A stretch of DNA of 64,000 nucleotides from Phalacrocorax aristotelis (GCF_949628215.1 NC_134276.1:132928125-132992124); one strand, 5' to 3'. Shown: positions 47,215 to 61,159, counted from the stretch's first letter. The notes: generated from the letters alone by a model not told the origin. A program made the numbers and translations.

Positions 47215-47440
47215 AATTCACAGCTTGGAAGGTTCTGGTTGGACATTAGGAAAAACTTTTTCACCAAGAGGTGGAACAGCACTGCAACTGGTATCCAGAG
47301 TGGTGAAGGAGTGTCCAATCTTGGAGGCTTTCAAGACTCAGAGAAGGCCATGAGGCTGTGATGTGGTATTAGTGATACTCCAGCTCTGAGCGGGAGGCTG
47401 GATCTTCTAGCCTAGTTTCTTATGTATCTGTGATTCAGTG
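47215..47440 (+). mobile_element. CR1 LINE 3' UTR fragment
   Basis: Contains GGACATTAGGAAAAACTTTT, AGAGGTGGAACAGCACTGC, GAGGCTTTCAAGACTC and a tail TATCTGTGATTC, in the CR1 order. Confidence 0.85.
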
Positions 47441-47444
47441 AAGA

Positions 47445-50400
47445 GCTGCTGTAGGGCTGCAGAATGTTTTGGTATCACATCTGCTTGATGCAGTTTCATT
47501 ACATTTCCCATTCATCAGCCTGAAAGAACATCTGAGTATTTATCCTAGTTTGTTGCTCAGGGTGTTGCAAGATCTTGAGCCTATGTTCCCTAATTAGGGA
47601 AAATTAGATTTTGCTAATATAAGAAAATTGCTAAAACTGAATATGGAGAAAGCTCTTCTCAGTGCTTGAATATAAAGGAATAGGCATCCATATACTTCAC
47701 AGATAGCATGTGCCCTAACAAGCAGTTTATTCCTAAATACAAGTCTGCACCAAATAGATCCATGAAAATAACACTTGGGAAACATTGGTATTGGGCTTTA
47801 GGTCGCCCATCCAAGGCTTAGCTCTGCTGTATTGGTCAGCAATCATGTAAACATGAGTGTGGTCTCCCGCTAAATGTAAGTGTGCCTACAGGTCCCCTCC
47901 CGAGGACAGGGCTCAGAACTCTGAGAGCTGAAGGGTGTTTGTTAGTGCTGTAATGCAAGGTCCCACACAAGGTTCCAGAGAGCCCAGCCAAGCACAAGTC
48001 TTCTGTTATTACCACATCTTCACTGAGAATCCCAGAATCTGGTTAGGGCCTAATCTTTTCATCCTGTGTTTACAGTGAAGGTTTAATGTCACCTCACCTG
48101 CGAATTTTTTTGTGCTAGGGGACTACCAATAACAAAACTGGATGGAAATGGGCGGTGAAGCTGACTGGCCTAGTTTGCCTGCTCAGCAGAAGAATAACAG
48201 CTACTGTCCCTTTCTTCCTTCTGTTTCCCCAGTCAACTCATAACTTTGTTATGCCATGTGATGTCTCCTTTCAGATAAGGTCACCCATGGAGCACAGTCA
48301 AGAAATTAAATATATGACACACCTGTAGACAAGGATCCCTGCAGGCTTGTATTTCTGTCTCCTATCTCTAACAGCTCCTCATGCAGAAAAGCTATTAGAA
48401 GTCTGTCGTTCTTGCATCCACTTATCTTTAAACTATTTTCTGTAAATCTGTGTTCATTGACACCTGCCTAGTATCATTTTACTGCAACTCACCCTTTATT
48501 CTGCTGTAGTGCTGCACTGCTTTGCTTTATGTAAAGGAGAGTTTGCTGAATTCTCACTGAGATGTTTTCATTTTTCCTTTTATGCTAGATAAATATATAG
48601 ATATGCTGTGAACACATGAACCAGAATAATAGAGGTAGATAATGCATACATCATTGTGTGAGGCAACAAGTAGAAATAATGTGAAAGAATGCTGAAGGCA
48701 AGAGCTGGATGTCTCTTTGATTGAGCATATGCCTCCTAGCTATTCAGTCCATCAAGCAGCTACACATGGTTTCTAAAACATAGGTTTTGTCCACCATTAA
48801 TGACAGACTGCTCCTCTCCTTCACTTTCTCATCTAACTTCCTTGAAACATAGCTTGAAAAAAACTCAAGCGTTCAGTGCTAGAATAAATTTTGCAGCCCA
48901 AGTGCTTTCTCTGACCACACATACATTGATTGTCTACCACAGTTCCTCTGTCTAAATGAGCTCCAGTTCATCTGGAATTTGTTCTTCAGTCTGGGATGCT
49001 GGTTGCCAGAGTTTACTTTCTGCAATAAGCTTCTTTGGAAAAACATGTTGGTCTAATAGTTACTTGCCTCACTACCTTGAAAAAGACCCTTGGGTTCTTA
49101 AGTGCCATAGGTGCAAAATGCTATCCTGGGTGGCCAAACATGAGCTGGGAGGAGGAGGAAATGAGCGGTAGCCAAGGTATGTTTGGGATGGAGTTTGTGC
49201 AGCATCAGCTTGGGATGATGTCTCCTGTGGAAAACTTCATAAAAGAATGAGCTTTTCTGCCATTCCTCCCAGGTATGGCAGAATGAGATTGAATAAAGCA
49301 AAAATAAAATACGGAGTATCACAGCCACTGCCACCCTAAGGAAGAGCTCAGGTGGGACAATGCCTCATTTACCATTGCACAGGGAACAAAAGGATGCAAT
49401 AAATACATGATTTTTCAGATGTCAGCACCAGTGGTTCTCAGCAAGGCCCCAGGGTGCTGTGATCCAGTCCCAAAAGGGGCTGAGCACTGCTTAGCTCCTT
49501 CAAGGACTATGAGAGATGCAGCAACTCTGTACCTTTCCAGATGAGGCCCCCTGGCTGCAAGTTATAAGATGGTTGTTGAAAAGAAAACTTTTAATTAGAT
49601 CTACAGAGACATCCACAAAGTGGTCCAAATGAATCTGAAACTAACTTCCAGTAACATTAAGAGTTGCACTCTCCAATTATTTCCTCTGGTCAACAGCTCA
49701 TTTTGAACAGGGAAAGGGTTCCAGGGTAGAGATTAAGGGGATTGCAGCCCCCATTAACATCACTTGGTGTCATGTATGTACTCCTTTCACATGGCTGGGG
49801 CGGACTTTCTCAGTTTTTGGTCTCACAGTGGTCCAGCTCCACCTCCTTCTTCACCATCCCAATGTTTCTAAGGTCCTTGTTATTGCACTGGCATTTTTTT
49901 CACTCTTGTGTGGTTTTAGTTACTGATATGTGACTGTCATGCTTGTTCTCTTGCCCTACAGCAATATGATGCCATCTCATTTTGTGTCATTGAGTCCTGC
50001 CATTTTAGTCTCATGGGATTATCTTGTTGAGAACTTGACCAATGTTGTAGATGAGGTGGAGTAGTCACAATGGGAGATGTAATGTGACAAGCTGTCACAT
50101 GGTGAGATGAAGAGTTGAAAAGGGCAGCTAACAAAAAGGCACCTCAAGTTTTTCAGAATTAGTGAAGGGTGATGCCCTTAAGGGCTGTGAAGGGCTGAGG
50201 ACATCTGTACTGATTACTTCACAGAAACAACCAAAAGCCCAGGAAAGCTGAAATCCCAGAATAACCATGAAGCAAATTCTCAATCAGATAAGAAAACTTA
50301 GATCTGTCTGCAGGATGTCAGCCTCCCATATTACCTTCACCTTCTTTCTACTGGAGTTCAAGTTAATCTTTTCCAGGGCCTGCAGCTTAATTTTCAGTTT

Positions 50401-53276
50401 TGTCTTTTTCATTTTCAGTTTAAACCTTTCCACCCTCTATTTCATGACTTCTCTTTTCAGATTTGCCCTTTCTCTAGTTCTAAACCAGTTTTCCTTCAGT
50501 AACTTTATTTTTTTCTGACTAGGAAAAGCTTCCATGTTTGTGATGGTATTAACTGATATATGCAACCATTTTCTTAGCAGAGATGCAAGACAATGCCTTT
50601 GGCTAGGTTAGAGTGTAAGTGCAATGAGGTGAAAGAAACATCCCACCTTTAACAAACCATGAGGAGGAGTCAGTTGCCAGGCTGCCTACCCTTTTTTACA
50701 AAACTCTGTTTTTGTTAGTTTATAGTTCAGCATCTTTTCCAGAGTGAGTTCCCAGTCAGTGTTTATCAAGCCAAACAACAGAAACTCAATGAGAGCAGGG
50801 CAATGTTTTTTCACACCAAGGCAAATTGATGCCAGACATCCTGCTGTTACCACCTTGGCCAGTTTCAGTTCCCAGTTCTCAGAAAGGTCTGAACATTACA
50901 AGAATAAGGAAGCACTGCTTCTCCTAAAGGCACAATTGTGTCAGTGTCTTGCGTCGGTGGGAGGCAGCATTTCTTGGCTCCTGTTGACTTCAGTAGCTGT
51001 TAAAAAGTCTTTTTCGAGATGTTGCTATTTCCAGCCCCTGGCCCAGCTACATACTGATCATAATCAGCCTGACTGGAGTCACATTGCCACTGTTACATTT
51101 TCATTAGAGTGAATCTTATATTTCATTAATTGCCAAATAGAATTCAAGCAATCTACCTTAAAACTGCCGTATTTTCTCCAGTCAGGTAAGTCACCATAAC
51201 ATTTCTGAACAACAAAGTAGCTTCTGCTTGTGAACAAACATGCAGCAGAACATCGGTGAAGCTGCTAAAGCCAAAATCTTTGCTTTCTACAACAGTATGA
51301 TAACCCCTGAGGATCAATATTGGCATGCTTTTGAATGCAATGAAGTTCCACAATCTTTCTTATCCTCTTTATTCTCTTTTACCACTGGCTAGTTACTTTG
51401 TGTTGCTCAAACATTATTTTCGGCCTGCTGAAAAGTTTTGTGTCTCTCCATCTTGTCGGAGCCACAGGGCTGTCTAGGCTGATGATACTGTTTCCTCATC
51501 TGTCTCTGGGACTGGTCATCCCCCTCCACCAGGCTTCCTGTTTTTTGTCCATATTGCTCCAGATTACGCTGAGCTTCCCAGTAATGCTTCCTGGGCAGTT
51601 TTATTGTTTCTCTTGCCTTTCTGGAGCAGGCTGGTGATTTAAGAGTGTGGATGGGCAAGCCCAGCACTGGTCCTTTTTCTGAAGACTGAGGGGGACATCT
51701 TCTGAAATATGTTGCAATTGTTGATAGAAACTGATATGATGTGATTCATTAACCATAGCTGGATTTCAGGAAACTCTTTATACAAATTTGGGCTAAGGCA
51801 GGCCGGTCTCAAAGCCTTGCAGGTGTGTACCGAAAAAAAAAAATCACAGATAGGGTTGGGGGGAGGACAGCAGGGCTGAACTGTGCAGCAAGGAAGGAAG
51901 TACATCTCTCTAACGTGCTGCAGACCCAAGACATGCAAACACTGCTGCTAATGTGCAGCTTTTATGAATCTATTATGAATTTGGCTGCAAGCTGATGCAG
52001 TGAAAATGCTGGGAACCTGAAAGGTGTGGGCTAGAGGAGGAAGTACAGAGTCACTTTGACATGCATATTCTCATCCTCTCCTGCTCCTTGTTTGTCTTGT
52101 TGCTGTGCGTTCTGGCACTGGTATGCATACCTCACCCCAGTGAACGCACCCCTGTTTGATGAGCCATGTTTTGGAGGTAATGTGTAGGTGTGTGTTGAAA
52201 TGTTGCGGGGAGGAGTAAGTTGCATGTTAATAAATGACAGTTTATCTACACGCGCACAAACTGAAACAATAATTTGCCTTACTTATTTCAGTGTAAGGCT
52301 GGGCACTATGGTAAAAAAAAACAGTGCACATTACTGCTGACTGTGTGGTATTGGTTACTGGGTACATGCTGACTCACCTAGGTTCACTTTCAGTCCAGCA
52401 GCAGAAATGGGCCATGTGAAGATGAGAGAGTTGGAACAGACTTGTCAAAATAGTTCCTTGTAATTATTTTTGCATTGTTACTGAAGTAGCAGATTTTCTC
52501 CTGTGGTTCAGGGTTAGAGACGAGAATAAATATAAATTAAAGGAAGAAATGGCATCTAAACCCCTGAATTTTATTTTATAACACAAAGAGAAACTATACA
52601 TGAGTTAATCAGCTGGTGTTCTGAAATTATTCCAGAATTTGCTAGAGGAAGCAATCTTACTCTGCAAAACATTTGACTAAAACAGACTCCTCACTGTAAA
52701 GATTTACTTCCCCTCATAGTCCACCCAATTTGCTAGATGGAATGACAAAATAACTAGCTCCTTGATTTTGCTCTTGTTACAGCTGCAGAGACAACATGCC
52801 GCAGAGAGAGGCTTCAGGGTTCTTTTATTCATTATTATACAACAGCATCTAGGAATTCCAGCCAGATTCAGTATTTAGTTTTGTAAACACTTTAAGGGCA
52901 TTCTGTGTCCTGAATTGTTTGTAGCACCTTAAACAAAAAAAAAAGTATAGGGGAAAAAGGTTGAAATTAAAAGAAAAAGAGTTTTAGAAGTTGAAAGTTA
53001 AAGAAGTTAATTGAGAGACTAAAGAGGATTGACCCCACTGTCATAGCTTTAGTTCCAAGACTTACATGACAAGGCTTAAAAAAGAGTAAAAACACTTAAA
53101 TAAAACTTTGGCACTTAAGTTCTGTTTAATTAAAAAATTGTGACACTACAGAATCCCAGGTAGTGGCTTTGGAGGAGCCACAACTCCACCATGTATTTTG
53201 GTTCATGACAGCAAAGCTCCTCAGGTACACACACAGTTCTGCTCTTGTCCATACTGGAAATCTGACGAAGCCTGAA
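47445..53276. other. Long gene desert, nothing firmly recognised
   Basis: AT-rich DNA without a supportable gene. Near 49430, CAGTGGTTCTCAGCAAGG resembles one hAT/Charlie end, but no partner end was found. Other open frames look like chance. Confidence 0.5.
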
Positions 53277-53990
53277 CAGAATCATAGAGTAAAAGAAAAA
53301 TTTAGATGGGAGGGGACCTCTGAAAGTCTCTAGTCCAACAGCCTGCTCCTGGCACAGCTAGCTCCAGAGCTAGATCAGGCTGCTTATGGCCTCGATCAGG
53401 CAACATGTGAACATTTCCATGGAAGACGACCTCCTAGCCTCTCAGGACACCTGTTCCAGTGCTGAACCACCCTTGGTGAGAAGAAACCTTTTTTTTCTTT
53501 ATGGCAAATCAGAATTTTCTTTGATGCAAATGTTGTGACTGTTTCACTGTGCCCCTCTGAGAAGTCTCTGGCTCTGTTGTCTCTGTAGCCCCCCAATAGC
53601 TAGCTGAAGTAATCAGTTAGATCCCCCTTTGGCTGCCTCTTTGCCAGGCTGAAAAACCTAATTCTCTCATTCTCTCCTTGTACATCATGTGCTCCTCTTG
53701 AGTTTGTTGTCATCTCTCATAGCGGGTACTGCAACAGTGGACACTGTTCCAGATATGGCTTCCTGTGTGCCAGATAAAGTGGAATAATCACTTCCCTTCA
53801 TCTGCTGGCCACATTCTTGCTATTGCAGCCCAGTGTGTTGTTGGTCTTCATTGTCTCTTCCTTGCTCATGTTCATCTTGCTGTCCACTGGAAGCCCAGGT
53901 TCTTTTCTGCAGAGCTGCTACCAACACAATTAGTTCCCAGGCTGTACTGGTGCATGGGGTAGTTTTGTCCCAGAATGACTACACCATACA
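53277..53990 (-). mobile_element. CR1 LINE 3' portion
   Basis: Starts on the plus strand with ACAGAATCATAGAGTAA, the complement of the CR1 tail. It continues through GGGACCTCTGAAAGTCTCTAG, CACCTGTTCCAGTGCTGAAC, CCTTGGTGAGAAGAAACC and GTTCCAGATATGGCTTCC to CTCATGTTCATCTTGCTGTCC. It covers the full 3' UTR and the end of ORF2 and is moderately diverged. Confidence 0.9.
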
Positions 53991-53994
53991 CATA

Positions 53995-56970
53995 AAATAT
54001 TACAGAAGAGTATTTTGAAAGGTAGACTTCCTCTAAACCGTGTCCTGGGAAATATCTTAAGGTACCATATTTATATATTTCTGCCGAACTGAGTTAACAG
54101 AAAGCCGTTCCATTTTAGCAGTCTAAAATCTTGACTTTGCCTCTCTGTTCTACTTACATAAGCCTACAGATCTCTTTAATGATTTCAGTGTAAGTGGGCA
54201 GGAATGAATGTAACAATAGTAATAAAAATAAATTGGGCCTGAATAATCTCAGTCCTATCCACTACTGAACAGTGATTTCATCTGAGTCAGTAAGAAATAA
54301 TCAATTATCTGAACAGGTGAAAACTCCGCACACACTTCTATAGATGGATTTGAAGTTTTTGTGTATGTTTTGCTTTACCTTTAAGTGTGAGTTTGCTTCA
54401 AACTTACTTAAAGACCCACAGATTTATTTTTATTTAAGAAGAGCAGCAACATATTCTGTTAATTAAATGGTTACCATCTCTGGTACAAATGAGCCCAATG
54501 AATAATCAAGTCCTTTCAATTACTTCAGTGAAAGGAGCAAGAGCCCTCTAGGAGGGTGTTACAACACTGCCTTCCTCTGAAGGTGCAGTTAAATAGTGTT
54601 GCTTGATTTACAGAAAAACTGCAAGCACCCTTTTTTGGGGAGGAATGGAATTGCCTGTCATTCACTCAGGGAGAGCAGAGGCAGCAGGGAAGAGGAAAGA
54701 CCTCTGTGTCATATTGTATATAAGGAACTGGGTCCTGCAGAAGAGAAGAAAGGATGATTATGAAATGCTGAAAGAAAACTTCGGCTCTAGGGACACTCAC
54801 AGCCAGAGCGACCCCAGACTGGTCAAGAAACAGAGTCTCAGCCCAGACTGAACCATGCATATCAGCAAGAGGAAGAAGTCTCTATTTCCTTCTCTTCTAA
54901 CCCAGAGGCGGTATGTTGTCACTGAAGTGATCAGCTCCAAATGAAAGAAAGGGAAACCCCTGTTTCTTCCCCACTTTTCAGCTTTGTTGTGTTTAGTAGA
55001 AACCTTTTAAAGTCTCAGTACTTGGAGTGATGGGACCCCAAGCTGATCTCCAGTGACTGAGTCTGCAGTCTTCAGATCATGTATGAACCCATTACTCTTG
55101 TTTTCTGTGAAGACCTACTACTTGCACGCAATGTCAAGAAAGCTATATAGTGGGTGTTTAGAATAGCTGTTGGGGAGGACCTGGAGCAGCAAAAGGTAGA
55201 TATAGGAGTAGGCCATGGCTTTAGAATTACTGGGAACTATGTCTAGCAGTAGTCCTTATTGAGTTACCTGCTTTTGCAGGCTCTGTAGTCCCTCTACATT
55301 CCCTAAAGAGCTCCTTCTTGGTCTTTCACTGACTGTCCATTTTTTTTGTCTTGGAGCTTCTGGTAAAGTTTCTTCCTATCTTAGTCATTTTGCTGATTTA
55401 TGCTCTGAAGCACAGAGATTTAATTCCTGGTTTTGTATCTGAGGTAATATAATTGTGAATGTTTTCACTATTCACCTGAGTCCCCAGATGTTTTGAATCC
55501 CGCTAGAATACTGGATCAAAAGGAAACCTTGGGGCAGCAAGTTCCAGAGGCTTGAGTAGCAAAATAAAGGCAAAGGCAGGTAAGCTTATCAGGTTCACCA
55601 CTTCAGCTTTATTATTTCTTTCTGGAGTTTTTTGGATATTTTTTTTTCCAGGAAAATCCCTGTCTCTACTAATAATTTTCCCATTCCTTCTATTTGCACT
55701 TGATGGCATTGGAATATTTAATGTAATTTTCCTGCTTCTTTCATACTTAAATATTGTTGGGTTTTTGATGTGAGCAGAAGTCTTCAAGTAATCTCTGCTT
55801 TTATTCCTCATTTACAGTTATGTGTAGAAAGGGTTGAAATTATTCATTGTAGTAAATATTGCATTACATGATGAACACTTGAGCAATGAGCACTGTTCAC
55901 CTGTGACCAGTATATGTAATTTATTAATATACAGTTCTCTATGTCCTTATCTTTTCTAGATCTTTACAACTTAAACAGCTTTGCATCACTTCACATTCCT
56001 AGGAACTTTCCATTCTTCCTGTGACAAGCAAGATCTCATTCTAAGTCCAAGATATTAGCTGTGTATTTTCTTTAAAAAATTGATATACAGAGTACATTGC
56101 CATGGACAGCTTTGGTTTTGAGTTTGGAAGTTTGTTTACTTTAACTCTGGTGCCCTAGGGCTGAGACAAGCATAAAGATGTAAGCAGCCAAAATGTCAGC
56201 TTTAATTTTGGAGCCTTCATGCCTAATCACTGATCCCTTCTCTTTGAAACCCTGTTTCCATATGAACTTTGAGGCAGATCCATTGTGGGGAAGGGAGAAG
56301 CTAGTCAGCAAACACCTCAAATTCCCATTAATTGGAGTCAGATTGTAGAGCAGAAGATTGCTGTCTAGTTGTCCTTGTATGTCTCTTGCACAGATGTAGA
56401 AAACTGTAGTATTGGAGAATTGGTGTGAACAGAGAATGAATGGGTCTGCCTGGGAGTGGAGGCACCAGAAGAAGCAGTAGCAGAATGTCTGCAAGACATA
56501 GATATTGATGGTCATCAAAATCCCAACACATCCATCTGCAGCTTCTAAGGACACTCAGATCAAGAGAGAGAGTCCAATGGTGACTTTCAAAAGCTGGACA
56601 GGATGGAGAGACAGTATCAACTCCTAAAGGGTTCCTAATGCATGTTCAAAACCTGCACATGGTCAGCAACCTAAGAACAAATCAAAAGAGTGATGAAGAT
56701 CCAACAGCTGACATTCCTTGTCATCAATGTCATGGCAAAGAATCTTAGGCAGATCATTTGGGCACAAGAACCTTGGTGGTTGTGAGAATATAGGTCTGAG
56801 AGTATGTTGAATGTGATTGGCTGAAATAATTTTTTTTTTTTTAAATGAAATTACCTTCCTCCTCACACAGTGAGCTTTACTACACTGGTTCTACAGTATT
56901 GCAACATTATTTCTTACGTAGAATTGATTGCCAGGCATCAGGTCAAATTCAGCTGTCTCCCTTCTGGTTG
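53995..56970. other. Intergenic DNA, nothing recognised
   Basis: No feature that I can support. The 137-codon minus-strand frame at 56141-56554 shows no known domain. Confidence 0.5.
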
Positions 56971-56981
56971 TCTCCCTGTAG

Positions 56982-57976
56982 ATGCCATGTGAAGGCTGCA
57001 AGGAAAAGGACAATAAGAGCACTGATGCAACCATGGAGTTCGTCCTGCTCAGCTTCTCTGAGCTGCTCTGTCTGAGGGTCTTCCACATCCTTATCTTTCT
57101 CATTATCCATTTGGTCATGTTGTCTGGGAACGCGATGATCCTCATGGCAGCAGTTATGGAGTCTTCCTGTCCTCACATGCTTTTCTTCCTCTGTCAGCTC
57201 TCTGGCATCGAGCTCTGCTATACCTTAGTCATCGTCCCTAAGGCACTCCTCAGCCTGATAGGGGTGGACAGCAGCACCATTTCTTTCACAGGCTGTGCTC
57301 CACAGATGCACCTTTTTGTGGCACTTAATGGGGCTGAATGCTTCCTCCTGGTAGCCATGTTGTACGACTGTTATGTTGCCATCTGTTAGCCACTTCACTT
57401 TGTAGCTGTGATGAGTGGGGGGTTCTGCCTCAGCCTGGCTGTGGCATGCTATCTGGGAGGCTTTGCTGTTGCCTTGGGTTGATGGTGGCTGTTTTCTGCT
57501 TACCTTTCTGCCAGTTGCATCGTATCAACCACTTCTGAGATGTCCCTGCTGTGCTGCACCTGGCCTGTACACAGAGTTACACTCCCGTGCTGCCCTTGCT
57601 GGCTGCCTCTGTGCTCTTCCTGCTGTTCCCCTTCCTCCTAATCCTGACCTCGTATATTTGCATTGCTGCTGCTTTGTTACATGCTACCTGTTCCATGGGA
57701 AGGGGCAAGGCCTTTTCCATCTGCATTTCACACTTGGCCATGACCTTGCTACCCTATGGATGTGCCACCTTCATGTACATTTGTCCTAAGTCCAGTTACC
57801 TGCCAGTTTGAGACAAGATGGTGTCTCTGGTCTACACCAACATTACACCATTACTGTATCCTCTCATTTATAGCCTGAGGAACAAGGAAATCAGAGGGGT
57901 CCTCAGGAAAATGTTGAGGAGGAAGAAAATAGCTCAGCTGAACACGGATACTATCAGATCTCTGTGTGTGAGGTAA
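56982..57976 (+). pseudogene. Olfactory receptor pseudogene (class II, OR6/OR10-like)
   Basis: An odorant GPCR whose order of segments is still clear: N-terminal FVLLSFSEL, TM1 with GNAMIL, TM2 with LSGIELCYT, TM3 ending MLYDCYVAIC (family MAYDRYVAIC), LPFCQLHRINHF before the second extracellular loop, KAFSICISHL in TM6, and [13 protein letters not shown] after TM7. It is broken by a TAG at 57387-57389 in place of the residue after AIC, a frame change near 57475-57485, a TGA at 57536-57538 and a TGA at 57809-57811. The reading ends at TAA 57974-57976. DRY has become DCY and the NPxxY box reads YPLIY. An acceptor TCTCCCTGTAG lies right before the ATG, as in OR genes with a noncoding first exon. 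Confidence 0.92.
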
Positions 57977-59640
57977 ATTTTAGCAGAACAAATGTGTGCT
58001 TGTTGGAAAACAGCCCCATAACCACGTTAGGACCAGATTCTCCATAGACTTCACTACAGCAAATAACCAGGCAGAATACAACGTGCATCCATACATTTAT
58101 GACAAAATGATATCTCTACTAGGGAAAAAAAAAAGTCTTTAACATCACACTTTTCCTAAAGGAATATGCTTTAATGACCTATGAGGAAGAAGGCCTTTGA
58201 TCAGTTTGTGGTCTAACTTCTGTGATCACATACATACTCATGCTTAGATTCATGGTCATCTCAGCAGAGTCAAAAGACCAACACAAAATTATTTAAAGAC
58301 ACTGTATTTGTTTCATTATTTTTCTATCAAGATGAAAGTAGAAACTGTGAATTCAATAAAAATTTTAGACTGGTAAGTTTTTCAGCACAAAAAAACCTAA
58401 GAGGGTTATTAGAAGGTTAGAAAAAGAGAGCCTGTACCTAGAAAGAAATGGAAATTAAACTGCGGTTTTCTCCAAATTTAGCAGAAGGCTAAAGCACTGC
58501 ATGCCATCACAAGTGGAAAGATCATTAGTGTAAACTCATTTTACTTTCAATTATTATAGATAATTAAAATGAAAGTGCCATTGATTTGGCAAGAGTATGA
58601 CTTTCCTAGGCCTGTTCTGCAGGAAACAATCTTTCCTTTTATAGGAAGATGCTTTAGGTTTGGATTGTTCCTATGGCAACATAAAGACTAAGATACTTAT
58701 GTGACTTTTATCCGGAAATACTATGATATAAATAAGGATGCCTGATGAATGTTGAAATCTATCATCATAAATTTAATAATACCACTGCTACAGTTATTGT
58801 AATTTCTTTAGCAAAACCATTGAGAGTTACAGGACGTGCTGGACTGCAACAGACATAAGAGTCTGAAAGGTGCAAAGCAGTGTTATTTTGTGTGTTTCCT
58901 ACATGTAGGTGAAACAGGATGATTCACACAAATTAGGGAATATCAGTTTTGGACAGGAACGGGGGGAAAGAAGCAACTTCATTATTTTATTTAGTACTTC
59001 CCTCCCCCATGCCTCTTTAAAGCCCCAAACAGATCCTATGACTCCGAACTCATCTCTCACATATCAAATTGTTGAGAAAAAAAATTAAAAGGCTTACTTC
59101 TGTTTCTCTGTCTAATCCAAAGGAATTTCAGCACCTCAGCTGCCCTCAGCTCTCTCCCTTGGCAGATTGAGAAAGCAGAGTGATATTTGCTTTCTCTGGG
59201 CTACAATCATTAAAAATTAAGGTAAGTGGATTTGACTTATGTAAAAAATTGGCACCGTAAATAAGGAAGTTAACTTGGAGCCATCTCACAAAAGAGAGAT
59301 ATGGAATTTAAAACTCACATTAAAAGCTGTCTTCAGGTTGATAGTCTAGCCAGGCTAAAACATTAACACACAATATTGGCTCTCATTTCAATGAATACCT
59401 AATTATTGCTGTGAGCAAAGGTTTAGCTGCATTATTTAAAATGATCAAAGTTGTAGTCAACATTTTAATCACCTACCAGATCTCCCAAAAATGAGAAGGG
59501 GAGGGTCTCAATAAAAGCACATTATTTACTAGTAGAGAAGTACTTTGAATCAAACACTATTAAAGGATTTAAAGACTGTAAGTAACTGTAATGAGCACAG
59601 GACAAAACTGAGGCATCAATTCAAAATCCTGTCAAGTCAA
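57977..59640. other. Intergenic DNA, nothing recognised
   Basis: AT-rich flank of the olfactory receptor pseudogene. No further receptor fragments are seen. Confidence 0.5.
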
Positions 59641-59644
59641 ATCA

Positions 59645-59720
59645 AACTTTGAAGTTAATCCTGCTGCAGGTAGTAGGCTGGATTAGAGACCTCCAGAGGT
59701 CCCTTCTGAGATTAGTAGAG
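59645..59720 (+). mobile_element. Short CR1 tail fragment
   Basis: GTAGTAGGCTGGATTAGAG and GACCTCCAGAGGTCCCTTC match the last part of the CR1 3' UTR; the terminal octamer repeat is lost. Confidence 0.6.
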
Positions 59721-59724
59721 CAGA

Positions 59725-61030
59725 GGTTTCTAGGTTTCTAGGAGCTGTTGATATGCTCAAATATCTGGCAACAAAGCTAAGGGACAGAAAGACACAGAGG
59801 TTTATAATACTAATCAGAACCTTGGTAGAGGCCCTCATGTGTTTCTGGCAGCTGTAGGCATGGCATAACAGAGATATAACTATCATCTGCTGCTAGCTGT
59901 GAGAAGACAGCAGGGCTGTATCCTGAACCAGAGATGTTCCTCATGAACAGCTGCTGATTGGGGGCACCTCAGCAGACCTCTTCTCACTGCAAAGATATGG
60001 GTGATGCCTTTGGGAGGAATGACATGACTGAAACAGCAGCCAGGCTAGACTCCCAGCTCTTTAGTTCCAAAATACATGTGGGAAGCACAACAAGCAATAG
60101 AGGCTTTCTGTGAAGACACTGTCTCCACCCAATGTCCAGCAGATGAATGGATTGAGGAGATATCCCAGAGCCCAATATTATCCCCCATCCTATCCCCATC
60201 AGTGTTCCCACATGCATTCACAGCACCCACAGCCCCTCTCCTATGCCCAGCTGTGTTAAGTGCAAGGCTTTGCTCTATAGATCTGTAGAGAGGACTCAGG
60301 GATGAGAGTTGGAAGGGGAAACTTATGATGTAGGAGCAGCAACAATGTATATGAGATGTCAGAACCACTTTCTTTTTAAATGTTACCTTTCAATTGCCAG
60401 GAGCTGCCTGAAGTCCCTTTTCTACCACCTCCTTTTACAAGTGCCTGTTTTGGTCCTGTTGACCCAGTATGCAGTATGTTGAGAGCTGGAGGATGCCCAA
60501 GTGAAGTAAGACAGCAACATCCCTGATGTAGGGTATGAGCACAGAAAAAATACAGGAATTTCTAAGTCCTTTTCAGAACTTCACAGGGAACAGCAGGATG
60601 CAGCCAGGCAGTACAGAGCTAGACAACTCTGTATTCCACCTCTAACGAAAGACAGTTAAGGCAAAGATCTTTCCATGGGCATCATAACTGTAGGGTCTCA
60701 GGATCCCTCAGTGTATGAGTAAGGTTGGGGACCTGCATTCCACAAACGGTCCTGTCCTTTCCTGGTTTTCCAATAAACCAGCTAAGACATCTCTAAGACT
60801 CCCTTCATGGTTTACACAGCCATAAAACCAGAGTGCAATCCTTGCAATTAATTTTGTCAAGGCTGCCCTGAGCAAGGCACTGGATAAGAACACAGATCTC
60901 ATCAGTGGTTGAGCACCAGAGCTCAACCTCTAAAAGCCTAATCTGTAAGGCCTGTAAGATCTCATCAGTGCTGTCCATTTGCTCAAAAATTAAGAGGGTT
61001 TGGAGGATGATGGCAGAGACATTGAGTAAC
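59725..61030. other. Intergenic DNA, nothing recognised
   Basis: No exon or repeat that I can name. Confidence 0.45.
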
Positions 61031-61039
61031 ATTCAGGGT

Positions 61040-61154
61040 ACTCAAGGTCCAGTACCTTGAGTGGTACATACCATTCAAAGAGGTACCTTCACTCAAGGTG
61101 GTATTTCAAGGAGGCATCCTGAGTGCTACCTACCAGTACCACTGATACTGGTAG
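61040..61154. repeat. Cluster of short perfect inverted repeats
   Basis: ACTCAAGGT (61040-61048) pairs with ACCTTGAGT (61054-61062) over a five-base loop. CTACCAGTA (61130-61138) pairs with TACTGGTAG (61146-61154) over a seven-base loop. A third ACTCAAGGT occurs at about 61091, and GGTAC words recur throughout. Confidence 0.75.
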
Positions 61155-61159
61155 GGTAC

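Noticed and set aside
49430-49500. hAT/Charlie-like end near 49434
   Set aside because: Only one terminal repeat is visible and no partner or target duplication was found.
56141-56554. 137-codon minus-strand open frame near the olfactory receptor pseudogene
   Set aside because: Does not match receptor transmembrane motifs and has no known domain.
57415-57789. 124-codon open frame inside the olfactory receptor pseudogene
   Set aside because: It is in a different frame from the receptor motifs on both sides, so it is a shadow.
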